From Numida meleagris (lineage: Eukaryota > Chordata > Aves > Galliformes > Numididae), in NCBI RefSeq assembly GCF_002078875.1, contig NC_034409.1, forward strand, positions 63,233,800-63,297,799: 64,000 nt of DNA, in the 5' to 3' direction. The notes under the pieces were generated by a model that made no database searches, was not told where the DNA came from, and was given only the letters and a program-made list of their open reading frames with translations. This document shows, in pieces, positions 12,501 to 25,702 of the stretch. A program made the position numbers and the translations under genes. Within the stretch, counting starts at the first letter, position 1; each line of letters begins with the position of its first letter.

Positions 12501-15231
12501 TGAAACATTTCTGAATGAAATAATCCTTCACAGTGGAGGAAGCATTATGACAGAGAAAGGACAGTTCTGTAAGAAAACTCTTCTGAAATTTCTGAGGTGC
12601 TTGCTCCAGCACAAGAAAGGCACTGAGGGGCCAGTGCGTGGGGTTGGATTAACCTGTATGGAGTTTTGGACACCTATCTGAGTTTGAAGTCATGATTTTT
12701 AAGAACCAAATTTCTAAGATTTAAGCCAGGGCAGTGGTGAGAGGTACCAGACTTGACCTGATGCTGATCTCTGGTAATCCAAATGCCCGAGATGAGTAAT
12801 GAGAATTGTTTTTCATGCACAGTAAGTTTAGCAAAACCAAGAAAAATGTGGAGAGTACTGGGCAGAGCAGAACTTGTTGGGAATTCATCAGGTTCTGAGA
12901 CTTGCTTTAACTAAATGGGAGCAAGAGGAAATACATATTTTAAAAAATTACATTTTGGACACTTTCTAAATTGCAAATTACTGAGCTGCCTCTTTGCAAT
13001 TTTTATGTAATAAAACTTTCTGATCTTTCGATTCCAAACTGAGCTAACGTAAATTTGAAAGAAAAAATAAGTTGAAAGAAAAAAAAAAAGATTAAAGATT
13101 TGCTGCCTTCTTTCAGATTGAATTAAAATAAAACAATCCTGAACATTTTCTGTATCACTTTGCTCTGTCAAGGGCTTTCTTTTTTCTGCTTCAGCAAAAA
13201 TAGAGAATTCAGTGCTAGTGCAGATCTTAAATCCAGATAGCTCCTCTGCAGCCATCCTGTTGAGATAGGTGTGCCGATGTGGGATGGGGGGCAGCAGAAA
13301 TTCATCCTGCTGCTTCCTACCCCTCCTTCCTTCCCTGCAGAACCTGCAGACCCTTGTCTCCTCCTCCACCCTTTTCCCATTTGGAACAAAACAAGAAGGT
13401 CCAGAAGGACGGGGGAGAAATTCTCTGCTGATTATCTCAGGCTCTTTCTGCTCTTCTGTCCAATGTGAGTAGTGCAATAAATGCACTACTAAATAGATAC
13501 AGTAAACTAGATAATAAAATCATACAGTTAAATATCCAGTCAAGCAAAATACTTCAAGCTGAATAACTGAAAAACTCAGCAAAAATTTTATAACTTTTCA
13601 CTCCTTTTGATTTTATTTTGTTAAAGAAAACACAAAAACTCCCTTTCTTTGCAGTATTATAATTTTCTAACGGTTGAATTGCTTTGAGCTTTGTAAGCAT
13701 TGAAGTTTATAAAGAGTTTTCTCTGACTTCAGTAAGGCTGCTTACATGTATAAGTAGCTGCAGTGCCAAGATGATAATTACATGTCTGTATAATGTTAGC
13801 CTTCATGCATTTATCCCTTCCAATTTTAATTCTCTATTTTATAAAATCTATGATCAAATTTTGGAGCCCAAACTAAGCTGATGTCGTCCCTTTTAATTTA
13901 GGACTCAGCCCTTTTACTCTCCTCCTGTGTTTTATTTTTATTAGTTGCTTTCTTTTTGTGCTGATGTGCAGCACATATTGTTAAAGCCACTTATTAGAGC
14001 CAGAATTTTACGGCATGGGGAATGTCCTAATAAGGGAAAAAACCTAACCCTGTATTGGTGAGGTAAGAGAAATCAGGCAGCGGATAATTTTTTTGCTGAT
14101 TGAGAAGGATAAGGTGCGGTTTGGCAGGTATTGCATTGGTTTGGCATTTGCTGACATGGTTCCTCTTTTCTGCAGTTCAAATCCTTTGCAGAGCGGACAG
14201 TCAGGGAGGGCTTCCTCCCTCCCCTCGTCCTTCTCCTTTTCACAAGTGTTCAGTAGTGCCGTAAAATCTCACTGTGGCACACAAACTGGAGGTGGTAGTG
14301 AGAAGCTTTTGCAAGCCTAACAACGTAACATACTGTAGTCACCTCTCAGCAAGCACCAGGCATGGTGAAACATAGGTTTCTATGGAGTTTGTTATACATC
14401 TGAAGCATCTAAATGGTTTGTGAAGTTGTCAAAAAATCACACTTTGGTCCAAGGTATCAAAATCCACTTTCTCTCTTCTCAGATATCCATCACTGGAGGA
14501 AAGTACAAATTACAAAAGTTTGTTGACACTGTAAGTCAAGTAGACACTTGACTGCTCTGCTGTTTTTCTTTCAAACTGCTTTGAAGACTCACATTAAATT
14601 CCAGGGATGAGCAATGCATCCAAGGCTTAAATAGAGGCTTCAGCACAGATTTGAATTCAATAGAATTCCTCAGGTTTTCAGTTGAGTTACGATGAGCAAA
14701 GTTGCAAGCAAGGGCAGAAGCGAGTATCTAAATTCTTTCCTTCCCCAGTCTCTGTGTGTCTCTTGGTAAACGAAATGCCAAGCCAAGTGCTGGCTGTTTT
14801 AGAATTCACTCTACGCTGCATCAGGAGGCCAAAAATGATGCAGAGTGCTGTCCCTTCCTACCTGGTGTCCCTCGTTTGGCTCCTGGACTTCAGGAGAAAT
14901 AACGATTCACCTAGTAACTAATTGTCCAGTTTTCTATCACTCATTTATTTTTTTAGAGTATTATAAGTTTGATTCTACCCCTTGTGAAACATTTTTTTCC
15001 TTTTTTTTCCCTAACATAATAATTTGAGAGTACATATCCTTTTATTGCTGAGGTTAGTTCACTGTAGGCAAAACACGTGAAAGATAAACTTGGATGATTG
15101 TAGTGCAGAAAAGTAAACAGTGTTCATAACAGGGATTGGATGAACCAGATCACGTTAAACAAAATGTACAGATGTGCTGTTAGAAGTAGGCTATGCCCAA
15201 AAGGTTGTTGCACAACCATTTCATTTTTGGG

Positions 15232-15254
15232 TGTGTATATATATATATATATAT
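15232..15254. repeat. (AT)n microsatellite
   Basis: An uninterrupted alternating TA/AT run follows GTGTG. It is a simple repeat, probably length-polymorphic. Confidence 0.9.
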
Positions 15255-17094
15255 TTGTCTGATAGCTATTTGTGCTCAGACCTTTCTTCCTCAAAGTCAG
15301 AAACCTCTTTTGAAGATCAGGGATTTGGTTGACTTTGTTGTCATCTTTTTTTTTTTTAATTTTTTTTTCATCCACCACTTTTTCCTACGTCGACTAAGCC
15401 ATACTGAGAAATATTTGGATTCTCATGAACAAAAAGTGACTCCAGCAGAACTTAGCATGCCAACCTGTAGAGATTAATTCCATGTAAGCAGTTTAGATTC
15501 TGAATTCTGAGTCTTTCTCAGATCACTTTTGCTCTGCTCTATACTTCTGTTTAGGAGATTCAGACCTGGTATGGAACCTCTGTGTAATAGTTGCTGTATT
15601 GCGCAACAAACAAAAAAAAGATCCCTCTTCTTCCCGACAGCTTTCTTATTAAGAAAACATCTCCTGACTGCTTTTCTGTGCATTTCAGAAAATTTGAGCA
15701 AGTCACTCCTGCAGAGGCAGTCCACATGCACTTGTTTTCCTTCCCTGGTTACTCTAAGAAATGTGGAGGTCTGTCCTAGAGATATAACCCTGAGACCAGC
15801 ACACTTGTCACTACAGGATGTGAGATCTTGGCTTCCATTTGTCTTGTCATAGCCAAATTGCCTGCAGATTTTTTTTAAACATAAAAATATATTACATGTT
15901 TCTGAACAAGAGATTATTGGCTTGCCAAATTCCATCTGCAGTACGTTCAGTGCTGGAGTTGCTTCAGTGTAATTACAGATTTACCTTCTAGCATCACATA
16001 TATATATTGGTGTCCTGGCACCATCCTTACTACACCTTTTTTTTGAGGGATGGGATGGGTAGGGAAGGAGTTTGTAACTGAGTAGTAGGACTGTGGGAAG
16101 GATGAGCCTCACAAGGTACGGTTCTGTAGGTTTAAGTATCCCCAAATGATGGAGACCATCACCGTACACTGAAATGGCCGTAACAGAACATTTGTAAACT
16201 TTGCTCTCTTTCAGGTAGTCTCTGCCTTGCCAGCTCACAGGATCTACAGTATCCTGTCCTTTGCCACATGATTCCTTTCCCTTTCTCTTTAATTCTTACC
16301 TTTAAGCACTCTTTCTACTGTACGACATGATATTTTGCAAAGCCTAATTAACAGACATAACATCTGTTTCCAAAGTCAGCTAAGTTTTTACTTTAGTTAG
16401 AAAGATTAAGGCTGAGAAATGTTTTTCTTGTAGTTTCTCCATGATTTACCATAAAGCCTACAGCAACAAATCTTGGAAGTTCTCTGCAAATGCAACTTTT
16501 CCTCAAGGCTTGACAACATGCTAAAAAGCTACTACAGTACAGCTATCTTGATTCTCCTGCCAGTCCTTATCTATATGGCCATGAAAGCTTGCCACTGTCA
16601 GTATGTGCATTAGCAATAATTTGCAACCCACCCAGCTGAGGACAAATATTCCTTTTTCGTGCATATCTGATAGCTTCATTTGATCCTTTGTCATTTGGAG
16701 ATAGCCGTTGGGTTAATTCCTTGCTTGATTTCTTGGATTCTTCTCTTTCAGCCTCACCCAACACCCTAAGGAGTGATCAGGTGGGAGACAAAGTCTAGCT
16801 TTGTTACATCCCATCTAGTCCCATGCTTATAGTTCCTGAATGAGAAGGATGAATGCCCTGAATGCATAAAACAGTGCTTGTTTCTGTTACGTTCTGTGTA
16901 TGCTTGTTCCCTGTGCAGTTCTGCTCTGGAAATATTACCAATCTGTTTTCTCACCCCCAAAAAGATATGATTGTGTACTTTACTACACTAGAGCAAACAG
17001 AGATTTTGCTGTTTAGTGCCTAGCTTTTGGTTCTTTCCAGCACTTCTCAAGATGCATGACAAATTCAGTGTGATCTTGAGTCCTGAAAATAATA

Positions 17095-17810
17095 AAATAG
17101 AGTAGTTCATTTGGAAGGGACCTTCAAAGATCATCTAGTCCAACTGCCTGACCTCTTCAAGTTAAAGCATGCAGTTGAGGACATTGTCTAAATGCCTCTT
17201 GAACATGACAAGCATGGAGCATGAACCACCTCTCTAGGAAGCCTGTTCCAGTGTTTGACCACTCTCACAGTAAAGAAATACTTTCAAATGCCCAGCTTCC
17301 CAGGTGCAGCTTTGTGCTATTCCATGCAACTTAATATCAGTATCTGGAGCACAGCTCAGCACCTCCTTTTGCTTCCCCTCTGCAGGTTGCCTCTTGGCCT
17401 TCTCTTCTCTGGGCTGGACAGTCCAAGCCTCCTTGGACATATGCCTTCCAGTCCTGTTACTGGTTTATGGCCTTCCTCTGGATGCTTTCAAGGACCTTAG
17501 CATCCTTTTTATATTTTGAATCCCAGAAATGCGCACAATATTCCAGGCAATGCCACATCAATGCTAAGTATAGCAGGAGAATTGCCTCTTGTGACTGACT
17601 GGCTATGCTGTGTTTAATGTACCCCAAATGCAGTTTGTGCTCTTGGCTGCCAGAGACACTGCTGGCTCAAGCTGACCTGCTGTCACCAGCACCCCCAGAT
17701 CAGTTTCTGCACAGGTGCTCCCCAGCCACTCGTTCACCAGTCTGTACCTGTGTCCGGCATTGCTCCATCCCAGGTGCAGAAACTGGCATTTTTCCATTTT
17801 TGGAATATCA
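17095..17810 (-). mobile_element. CR1 LINE, antisense, with 3' UTR and end of reverse-transcriptase ORF
   Basis: The left end has the hallmark inverted CR1 3' segment (TTTGGAAGGGACCTTCAAAG then ATCATCTAGTCCAAC). Reading the minus strand further in, decayed ORF2 C-terminal peptides appear, including a KCQFLHLGWSN and TDLGVLV pattern typical of the end of the CR1 reverse transcriptase ORF, around 17600-17815. The element is about 0.7 kb, 5'-truncated and interrupted by stops, so it is inactive. The 5' boundary near 17810 is approximate. Confidence 0.88.
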
Positions 17811-19807
17811 TCCAAAAAGGATAGTGTTGCAAGGGTAGGAAGTAGGGATGTTCAGGCTTGGGAGAATTTAAGGCAGGGCTCACAGGTGTGGAGGAAGAAG
17901 ATGGAGACATTAAAGTGCCATTAGGTGAGAAGTGACACGATATGCTTGGAATGTGAGAAGAAATTGGAGAAGGAACTGGAAGAGCTTCTGGGGAGCTGAA
18001 ACAGAGGAGAAAACCCTTTGGGAGTTTTCTCTCTAAAGTGCGAAAGTAGGGAGTGGGGCCTGCCCTGGAGCTTCCTAAATCTTTGGTAATTTTGTAGGAG
18101 TATTCTGATCAAACTGTGGGCGAGGGTTCAGAAAAATTATTGGTATACACTCATAGCTATGCACTAACAATGACAATACTCCTGTCTCACATTCATTTTA
18201 AGCTGGCAGAAGCACTCATAAATACATCCAGGATTGCCCAACTGGCAGACAAACGCTGGTGTTTGTGTCTAGTTTAAAGTCTCTGTTTGTATTAGACTGA
18301 TTGGTCTTATAATATCTTATTGGTGTAGGTAATGCCCATCATGCCAACTTTTGAATCCCCCAAATGGATGATTTTTTCACTGAACACTGCTGTAGTCAGA
18401 TGGGAACTGATGCACCAGTGGGTTTAAGCATTTCATTTTTTCTTATTTATTCAGTAATCTCATTCAACTGAGTTATGGTAACACGTTGGACCACACTCTG
18501 AGAGCAGGAATTCAATGTTTCTTATTCTTGTCCTAATTCTGGTGCCAAATATTCTCCAATTTACACTGCTCTATCCTCATTTGTCAAATGTTGTATTTTC
18601 ACAAAAGAGTATTAAGCATAGACTTGCTATCCAGTGCTTGTTTTCTTGGCTCTTTCCAGTGCCTTTCAGGACACATAACTGAAATTCAGTAAGGACTTTT
18701 GTAGAAGGATAAATTGGATTGCATCTCACTTGCAATTGGCTTGATATACATGTGTGAATAGTTACTACAGGCTGCTGGGAAGAAGATGCTTGGATGAATC
18801 ACGGCAGGTCTGAGTCAAGCCTAATGTCTGTTCTCTGGCGGTGTTATTCTGAAGGCTCCTTAGGTTGTGTGAATACCTTTCTGCTAGGGGTTCCAGTGGG
18901 TTCCTAAAATGCTCTTCTGTCTTGCAGCGTGACAGAAAATGTTACTCTTGAATCAAGAGGTAGCTTGGTAAGAGTTGCTGTTGATGGGCCTGGCCTACAT
19001 TCAGGTCAGTCCCATCTATTGCGTGGCACTGGCGAGGGTGCAGTGAGAGCCACTGTGCACAGAAGCCTTCTCATGTGATGTCTTCAAGAGTTTCTGCATA
19101 ACTAAAATCTCTAGGTTTAGAGCAGGTGTTTTCTCACTAATCTCCTTTTGGGAATTCCATCTCACCAAGCTGGCTTTTTGTGCCTGTTGAAGCGTGAGAA
19201 GCAGAAGGGTTCGGCAGGAAACTCAGTGGTAGGCTGGCGATCTGCACCCCGTTTTCCATATTTTCAGGCTCTGAAGTGTATCTCAGTTCACAGCCCAGTG
19301 CTTCAAGGAGCTGCCAGGGTGTGTGGAGGCTGACCCATGCATGAAGCCTGAGGCTCTTTTGCAGTGACATGGCTGCAAGTTTCCTCTGGGTAAAGAAGCT
19401 TTCTGGGCTTCCTTTCCCATTTCCCACCAGGCAAAGCTCTTTTTAAAATGTAAACTACTGATTTGGAAGTACCTGGAAACTGAAGGCATTGCACAGAGGA
19501 GGGGCAGGCTGCCACTTGCTCAGAGGGAGCTCAGGGGAGGATGCCTCTTTGTTCTGTATGCCAGCAAAAAATGGTCCCAGGATAATCAGTTCTGCCTGTG
19601 GCTTTCACACACTTTTGGGTGCAGCGATGGAAGTTGGCAAGGTGCAGCTGTCAGTGATGGGCCTGGGAGGAAGAGTTCAGCCTACCTGTAGCAATGGCCT
19701 TTGGAAGCTGCTAGAAAAGCTCCTGGTAACTTCCACAGGGTTTGGACCAGGACTGAGGTAGTGCAGCCAAAGCACAAATCTTATCTGCTGTGGGGTTGAG
19801 GCTGAAA

Positions 19808-19945
19808 CAAGTACATTTGTCTATGTCCCTGTTTTTCCATTCCATAAACTATCATGCAGAAGGGGTTGTGAGGATTAATTAACATTTGTAAAGTATGTTG
19901 AGACCTTTTGATGGAAAGAACTTAGTGAATGCCAAGTGCTAATAT
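19808..19945 (+). mobile_element. Ancient MIR/L3-type SINE 3' remnant
   Basis: The string GGTTGTGAGGATTAATTAAC followed by ATTTGTAAAGTATGTTGAGA and then CCTTTTGATGGAAAGAACTTAG closely follows the shared 3' domain of MIR-like and L3-derived elements found across amniotes (a GTTGTGAGGATTAA block, then TTTGTAAAGCGCTTTGAGATCC). The preceding CCCTGTTTTTCCATTCCATAAA resembles the upstream CAGTTTCCCCATCTGTAAA block. Family assignment is from memory; left boundary approximate. Confidence 0.6.
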
Positions 19946-20624
19946 GATGAGGCAGGAAAAATAGATATCAGTCTGTGTTCACTCCTGGAATGTAAGGGAT
20001 TATCCCAGAAGCCTTGGCTCAAACATTATTTTTGTGTGTTTAAAAACCAATTTTTCAATTATTCTTTCCTTAAAAATGTCAATTCAGTCCCAACAAAGCC
20101 TGTGCTTCTTGGTGATGAAAACTTAATTTCTCTTGTTCCCTCATCTTTGGAATTAGGCTCTCTTTTGCCTTCACTTGCAGTACCACTCAGCTCCCCCATG
20201 TTCCTGCAGAGCTCATCTGTGCAGGGTTATTTCAGCAAGAAATGAAGCATTTTGCAGTCACTATTACAGACTAGCTCTGTATATGGAACTGCTGTTCCAG
20301 AATGAAAAATAAATGTATACCATAGTAGTTGCTGTGATTTGTAAGCACGCTATATATTGTGGAAAAAGACCCTTATACTGGTACGGTATCTATGCAGGGT
20401 AATTTATGTGAGCTTTTTGCACCCATGTGCCTTGAACAGCTTCATGTATTCCATTGGAAGTCTACGGACCACAAGCACTGTCAGGGCAAGAAAAATTGTT
20501 ATTTTCTTGCTTCCTGTTTTTTATCTGGATATTTCCTATGAATAACTCATGACACAAATAATTTGTTACTGAATATTTGAAATGGAAGAGGTTTTTGTTG
20601 GGTTATAGAGTTCCATGAGAAGGT

Positions 20625-20692
20625 GGTTTTTTGTTGTTGTTTTTGTTTTTTACTTGTTTGCTTGCTTGTTCATTTGTTTGTTTACCCTTTCT
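20625..20692. repeat. T/G-rich simple repeat
   Basis: Degenerate TTTG, TTGTT and TTGC units are repeated through the interval, for example GTTTGCTTGCTTGTTC. It is low-complexity sequence with no other recognised content. Confidence 0.8.
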
Positions 20693-23600
20693 GAAGCACC
20701 GTGGCTTCTATATTTATATTTCCAGTGGGGTCGATCACCTGTCACAAATTCAGAGTCAACTTTACACAGACTTTCTCTAAAGTTTTACACTGAATCGGTT
20801 GGTAGTTTCTTATGAGTAACTTTTCCTGGAATGAGGATCACAATGGAGCAATGTAAGGGGAAACAGGCACGTCTACGGGAAAGCTAATTGAAAGAATAAA
20901 GCCAGAATATTTTATAGTGTTTATGCGTGTGTAGTTGCAATGGATACATGTCAAATTTCCAGCTGTTTAAATTGCGCAATGCTGGTATACGATGTCTGCA
21001 AATCATTGTGACATTAGTGTGCTGTTCAAAGTGCTGTACGTGACCTTCATATCTGTACAGGCTTGTTTTATGGAAGGAGGGTTGTTTTTTTTTTTTTTGT
21101 TTTTTGTTTTTACCTTTCATGAAGGTGAAAGACAGATCAGGATTAACTTTCAGAGAGATGCATGGAATGTATCTGCCCCTAATCCTATTAGCAAATGACA
21201 GGATCTGCACTCATAATTCCTCCTCTGTCTCACAGAAAATGTCTCCTAATCACCTTGGCTGTTGACAGTAGGTTTCTTAAATATCTGAGAAAGAGATAGA
21301 TGCTTGTCCACGTTAAAAGTGAACAGTCATGAATTTCCCTTGAAAGCAAATCTGCACCTGCACAGCATCCATGGATCGTGAGTACAGGGAATCAGTATTA
21401 GAAAACCTTGAGACATCTGATTTTCATTATTTTTTTCCCTGTTTGCCATATGCTGTAGCAATGAACGTATTTGTAATGCTGTATCCCCCCTAAAGTGGTT
21501 TATTCTAAGTTAGCATATGGCTTCAAAGTCTGTTCTGTTTCAGTGCAAGGCCTTCTCTTGCATTTCAGCTGCCTTCTCATTTGCAAGTGTTTATTTCAGT
21601 ATTTAGTCTGCTGAGGTATGTTAAGGCTGTGCCCTCCTCTTGCATATTTTCTGTCAGGAAGAGCGGATGGAAAAAAGATTATTCTGTGATTATCTGTATG
21701 GTTATCTGGTGAAATACTTTTCCAGGCTCCCTGTGTGCAAAAACATGCCTTCTACCTTGTTCAGATTTTGCTGCATATCTGAAAGCTACAGCAGAGATCT
21801 TCAGGGACCTCTCTGGCTCGGAGCAATAGTAAGTTAGTTACAATCTTAAATCCCCAGGGAAATATACAGGAGTTTTAATGCTTCATAGAGCCCAGACTAG
21901 TGCTAACACCCATACTTTTGATGAATCGAGCAATAAAAATTGCCATCACTGACCACTGATAGTCATTTCAGATAATGCAAGGCTGAAGGAGTAAACAAAC
22001 GATGTATAGACTGGGTAACTGTGACTTGCTGTCCTACTGGTTCAATTCTGTCAATCATGGTGGAATTTGGCTTTCCAGGTCCTTATGGAGCAGAGGCTGA
22101 GAAGCCATGGGAAAGACCCCAGAGATCATCTAGTCACCCATTGCTGCTGCCTGGCTCTCCCCAGCCCAGGGAAGTGTGTCGTTCCAGTCCCCTTCCTACA
22201 GCCACATTCCCTATATGATCCCTGCTTCCATCTTCCCTGCCCAACTGGCCCTCTCTCCCAGCTTTGTTCTAATCTACATTGAGTTTTAGTGTCAATCTTA
22301 AATCAGAGACTGATGCTACAGTTATAGAGTCTCAGCTATAGAGTAGTTGCTGACCCACCCTAGGCACAGCTGCATTTCCATGATGGATGAAATAATTCCT
22401 TTTGAGTTGGGTTCAGTGCTATTGGTGAATGTTTTCCCTGATATCTATCAATGTCGTGCTGTGAACTTTGTTTCCTTCAGGATTCACCTATGTGTAGAGT
22501 CCTGGCCCTTGGTTCTTCTTTACACCCTGCAAAAACTAGCAGGCAAGCTGGAAAAAAGGCATGAATGCAAAAAGGGATTCTGCTCATTGAGAAGATTTGT
22601 CATCTTAGAAAAAAGACGTATTTCTTCTCAAATTTCATGTCTTGTTTTGATAGGATGTGTGGTGAATGGATGTATGCTGGAAGTTGATTGTGAGTAGGTT
22701 GGGCAATGTGATGGAGGATTAGTGTGCAGATATCCTCCTTGCGCCATTTTTCTTTTCCTTGCCTTCATTTAAAGACCTGTGATAGATATTGCAGAGGATA
22801 ACATAAATTTTGAATGGATTAAAATGATTCTTGGAGGAAATGCAGAACTTTGTAGTTTGAGCATGACACACTGGAGGCATCAGTTTGCTTAAAGGTGCCA
22901 TAAGAAAATGTTGATTTAATTCCTCAAAATTTTTACATATTTTCTAGAAAGACCATAATTCTCAGAATGTAAGGGATCTTTTTAAAGTTACAAATCTTGA
23001 TTTCTTTCTTCATTTTAATTCCTTCTGTCTTTAGTGAATCTCTCAATCACATTAGTTGGAGCTTTGCTTGCAATTCAATACAAAAGAGGAGGAGTTAGCC
23101 CTTAACTTTGTATACATTTAGTATGCTAGCAATTTGAGGGTATAAAAGTGCCTTGAAAGCCTTATTGAATACAGGGGCCCAAAACCACAAGAAAGAAAAT
23201 TTATGATTTGGCTTTGTAGCAATTGTGAATTGTATGTTCTGGGGTGAGTCCTGTAACTCCTTATGCCTCAGCTAGGCAACATGCCCACTATAATCAACAG
23301 GGAGATGCCTGAAATATTACTGGGTAAGGAAGTGGCATAAGTGATATTGGATTTTATATGCAATAAAGCACTAGAAAGTGGAGGTGGTGGCAGCAAACAG
23401 CAAGCAATTTGCCACAGAGGCAGCAAATACCGCATCAACCACAGTGGTATGCACAGCAATTGGGTTTTGCTTCCACATTTTTAAGCCGGAAAAAGTAAAC
23501 TGGTTTTGTATGCTTCTTTATGTACAGAGAAACAGATTTCTGTGAGAATTCCACTAAGTGTCAAGAAAAGCAGTAAAAAGTAATAGTTATCAACCAGAAG

Positions 23601-24368
23601 GAGGTTGGCCAATTACTCTTCTAGCCAGTTACTTTCTGTGTGTGTGTGTATGAGAAACTTCTAAATTAAAACAGGTTAAATACACTGGATTGTTCGCTGA
23701 CTGGTCAATGTCAAATCTATCGTGGTTGAAGGAAAACTGCAAAGTATTACAGACTTCACATATTGAGAGAATTACATGCTTTTCCCTGGGACATTTCCAG
23801 CAAACTCTTTTATCTAAATATAATATATGTTGGAGGCAAATTTAACATTGTTTCAGTAGCTGAAGGTTTTTACCCTTCATGTTAGTGGTCCTGCATGCGA
23901 TTTATGCTGAGGTATTCAGAGGTGATTTAGCAGAGTTATTTGGATGTGGTTGGAGAATCTGCTTGCATTTCACATTATGAAACAGATCATCAGTTTTCAG
24001 CCATGAGGGAAAAAAAAATAGGCGCGTGCATGAGTCATTCTGCCTTTGTGCAGAACCATGCAGTGATATTACAGACTGGCTCAAACTACAAGGCCCAGGT
24101 TTTAGGGCCTGAATCTAAAACCAAAGCAGCAGTGTTATCACAAAGAGAAGGCTGCAAGAAATGAGACAGGGCATTGGAAATCCTGGGCTGCAACTGAAGC
24201 GTACATTTTCAACAGAAACCAGTAATTCGGGAAGCCAGAATCTGTCCTGAAAGCTTCAATGGCATCTTCAGCAGTGAAATAAATTCCCTGGTTACTTTTG
24301 GCATGAATTACTTGGTAATCTTTTCATCAGTTTGGAGTCAATTTCACTTGTGGTTATTGGCTTGCAAA

Positions 24369-24420
24369 TCACTTTTTATTTTTTTTTTATCTTTTTTTTT
24401 TTAAATCTTTTTATTTTTCC
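24369..24420. repeat. T-rich low-complexity tract
   Basis: Several T runs of about 10 bases are interrupted by single A or C. It may be the tail of an old insertion, but no element body is recognisable next to it. Confidence 0.7.
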
Positions 24421-25144
24421 AGGGGAGTTGCTTTCTAATTAGTTTTTTAGAATCAGACTGTTAAAGGGAGCAGTGCACCTACTCTTTCCTTACCTGTGAA
24501 CAAAACAAAATGTCAAATACAACCAAATGAAAGAAACCACAAAGAAGAATATATGGAAGAATCCAATTTCTTTCCCATACGTAGCTCTTTTGTCATGTGC
24601 ACAAAACAACAATCTCACAGCCAGATCCTTAACCAGTGTAGATCAACTGAAGATTCTGCACAGATGAAACAAAATCTTAGTTGCTAAAATACACATTGTT
24701 TTATGTTTTAGATAGTTTAGATCATGAGTTAAGGTAGGATAAAGGAGGCTGCTAAAGGTATGGTAGGAAAATATGGATGCCAAGACCCATCAGAAAGAAC
24801 ATCCTTCTGCTAACCCACTGAATAGATGGTTACTCAGAGGAAAAAGAAATAATCCCTTGAACTTTTTTGAGCTATTAAAGAAAGAACAGATACTAGAAGC
24901 TGACAATGTGAAAATGATGTAAACGAGAAAAGACTACATTGAAAGGTGTGTCAGTCTCTCTATTTTTCCAAGAGAACATGTGCATACATTCTGTGGGTAA
25001 CATGCCAAGTCAGGAAATCTTGGCTGCGTAGCTCTGGAGAATGCGTGGGTGAAAAGAGTAAAAGTATTTGTGAGACAGAGATGAGTTGTGAACTGAATGA
25101 GAAGGCACGTACATTCTGTAAGTGGAAGACAATTTAAGTCCAGC

Positions 25145-25410
25145 ACGAGCTACGGTATCATCTAGCCTGATTTTCTATACATAAGAGGTAATGGAAATTC
25201 ACCAAGTTGCGTCTGTAATGAGCCCAAGAATTGATACTTTACTGCAGTATAACTTCCAAAAAGGCATTCATCTTAAGATGAATATTCCATCATTTCTTGT
25301 ATATTTAATCAACCTCACTGTTAGAAACATGTGCTTCATTTCCAGTTTAAATTTGTCTGGGTTTAATTTCCATCCACTGGTTAATTTTATCCATTTGTCT
25401 GTCCTATGTT
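25145..25410 (-). mobile_element. Ancient, diverged CR1-type LINE fragment, antisense
   Basis: The left side has GGTATCATCTAGCCTGATTT, like the conserved GATCATCTAGTCTGACCT start of inverted old CR1 copies. Downstream are AACCTCACTGTTAGAAACAT, then TTCATTTCCAGTTTAAATTT and GTCTGGGTTTAATTTCC followed by CATCCACTGGTTA, all in the order found in old amniote CR1/L3 elements. The divergence suggests a copy far older than the CR1 fragments at 26994 or 58230. Boundaries are approximate. Confidence 0.7.
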
Positions 25411-25690
25411 CTATGTGAAAAAAGTGGTGCATGTCTAATTGAGAAATATGTGAAAAATATGGGTGTTAATAAGAGCATTCACGCACGACATTGCACTGAG
25501 AACTGCGGTGGCATGTATGCATGTCTCCAGCATAATCCCCTGTTTTCACTCACTACATCTCTCTGAAACATGAGCTTTTTGGATTGAAATTCTGCTTGTT
25601 TCATCATAAAAATGAATCTTCTTTATCAGGTCTGAGCAGAATGCTGGCAGCTCCCCTTGAACTACGGAGGAATGATTAGAAGAAATAGTT

Positions 25691-25702
25691 CCCCCCCCCC
25701 CC
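25691..25702. repeat. Poly(C) tract, 12 nt
   Basis: Twelve consecutive C residues sit between an AT-rich left side and CAATATTC on the right. Such runs are prone to length error in assemblies. Confidence 0.95.

Noticed and set aside
12911..13486. 191-codon minus-strand open frame
   Set aside because: AT-rich composition, no domain, no splice context and runs of Phe/Lys from low-complexity DNA; looks like chance.
15474..15935. 153-codon minus-strand open frame
   Set aside because: Cys-rich by chance, no recognisable family, no promoter or splice partner; a similar plus-strand frame overlaps it.
22060..22150. Possible CR1 copy with AGAGATCATCTAGTCACCCA
   Set aside because: Only one short block matches; flanks do not follow the CR1 order, so I did not annotate it.
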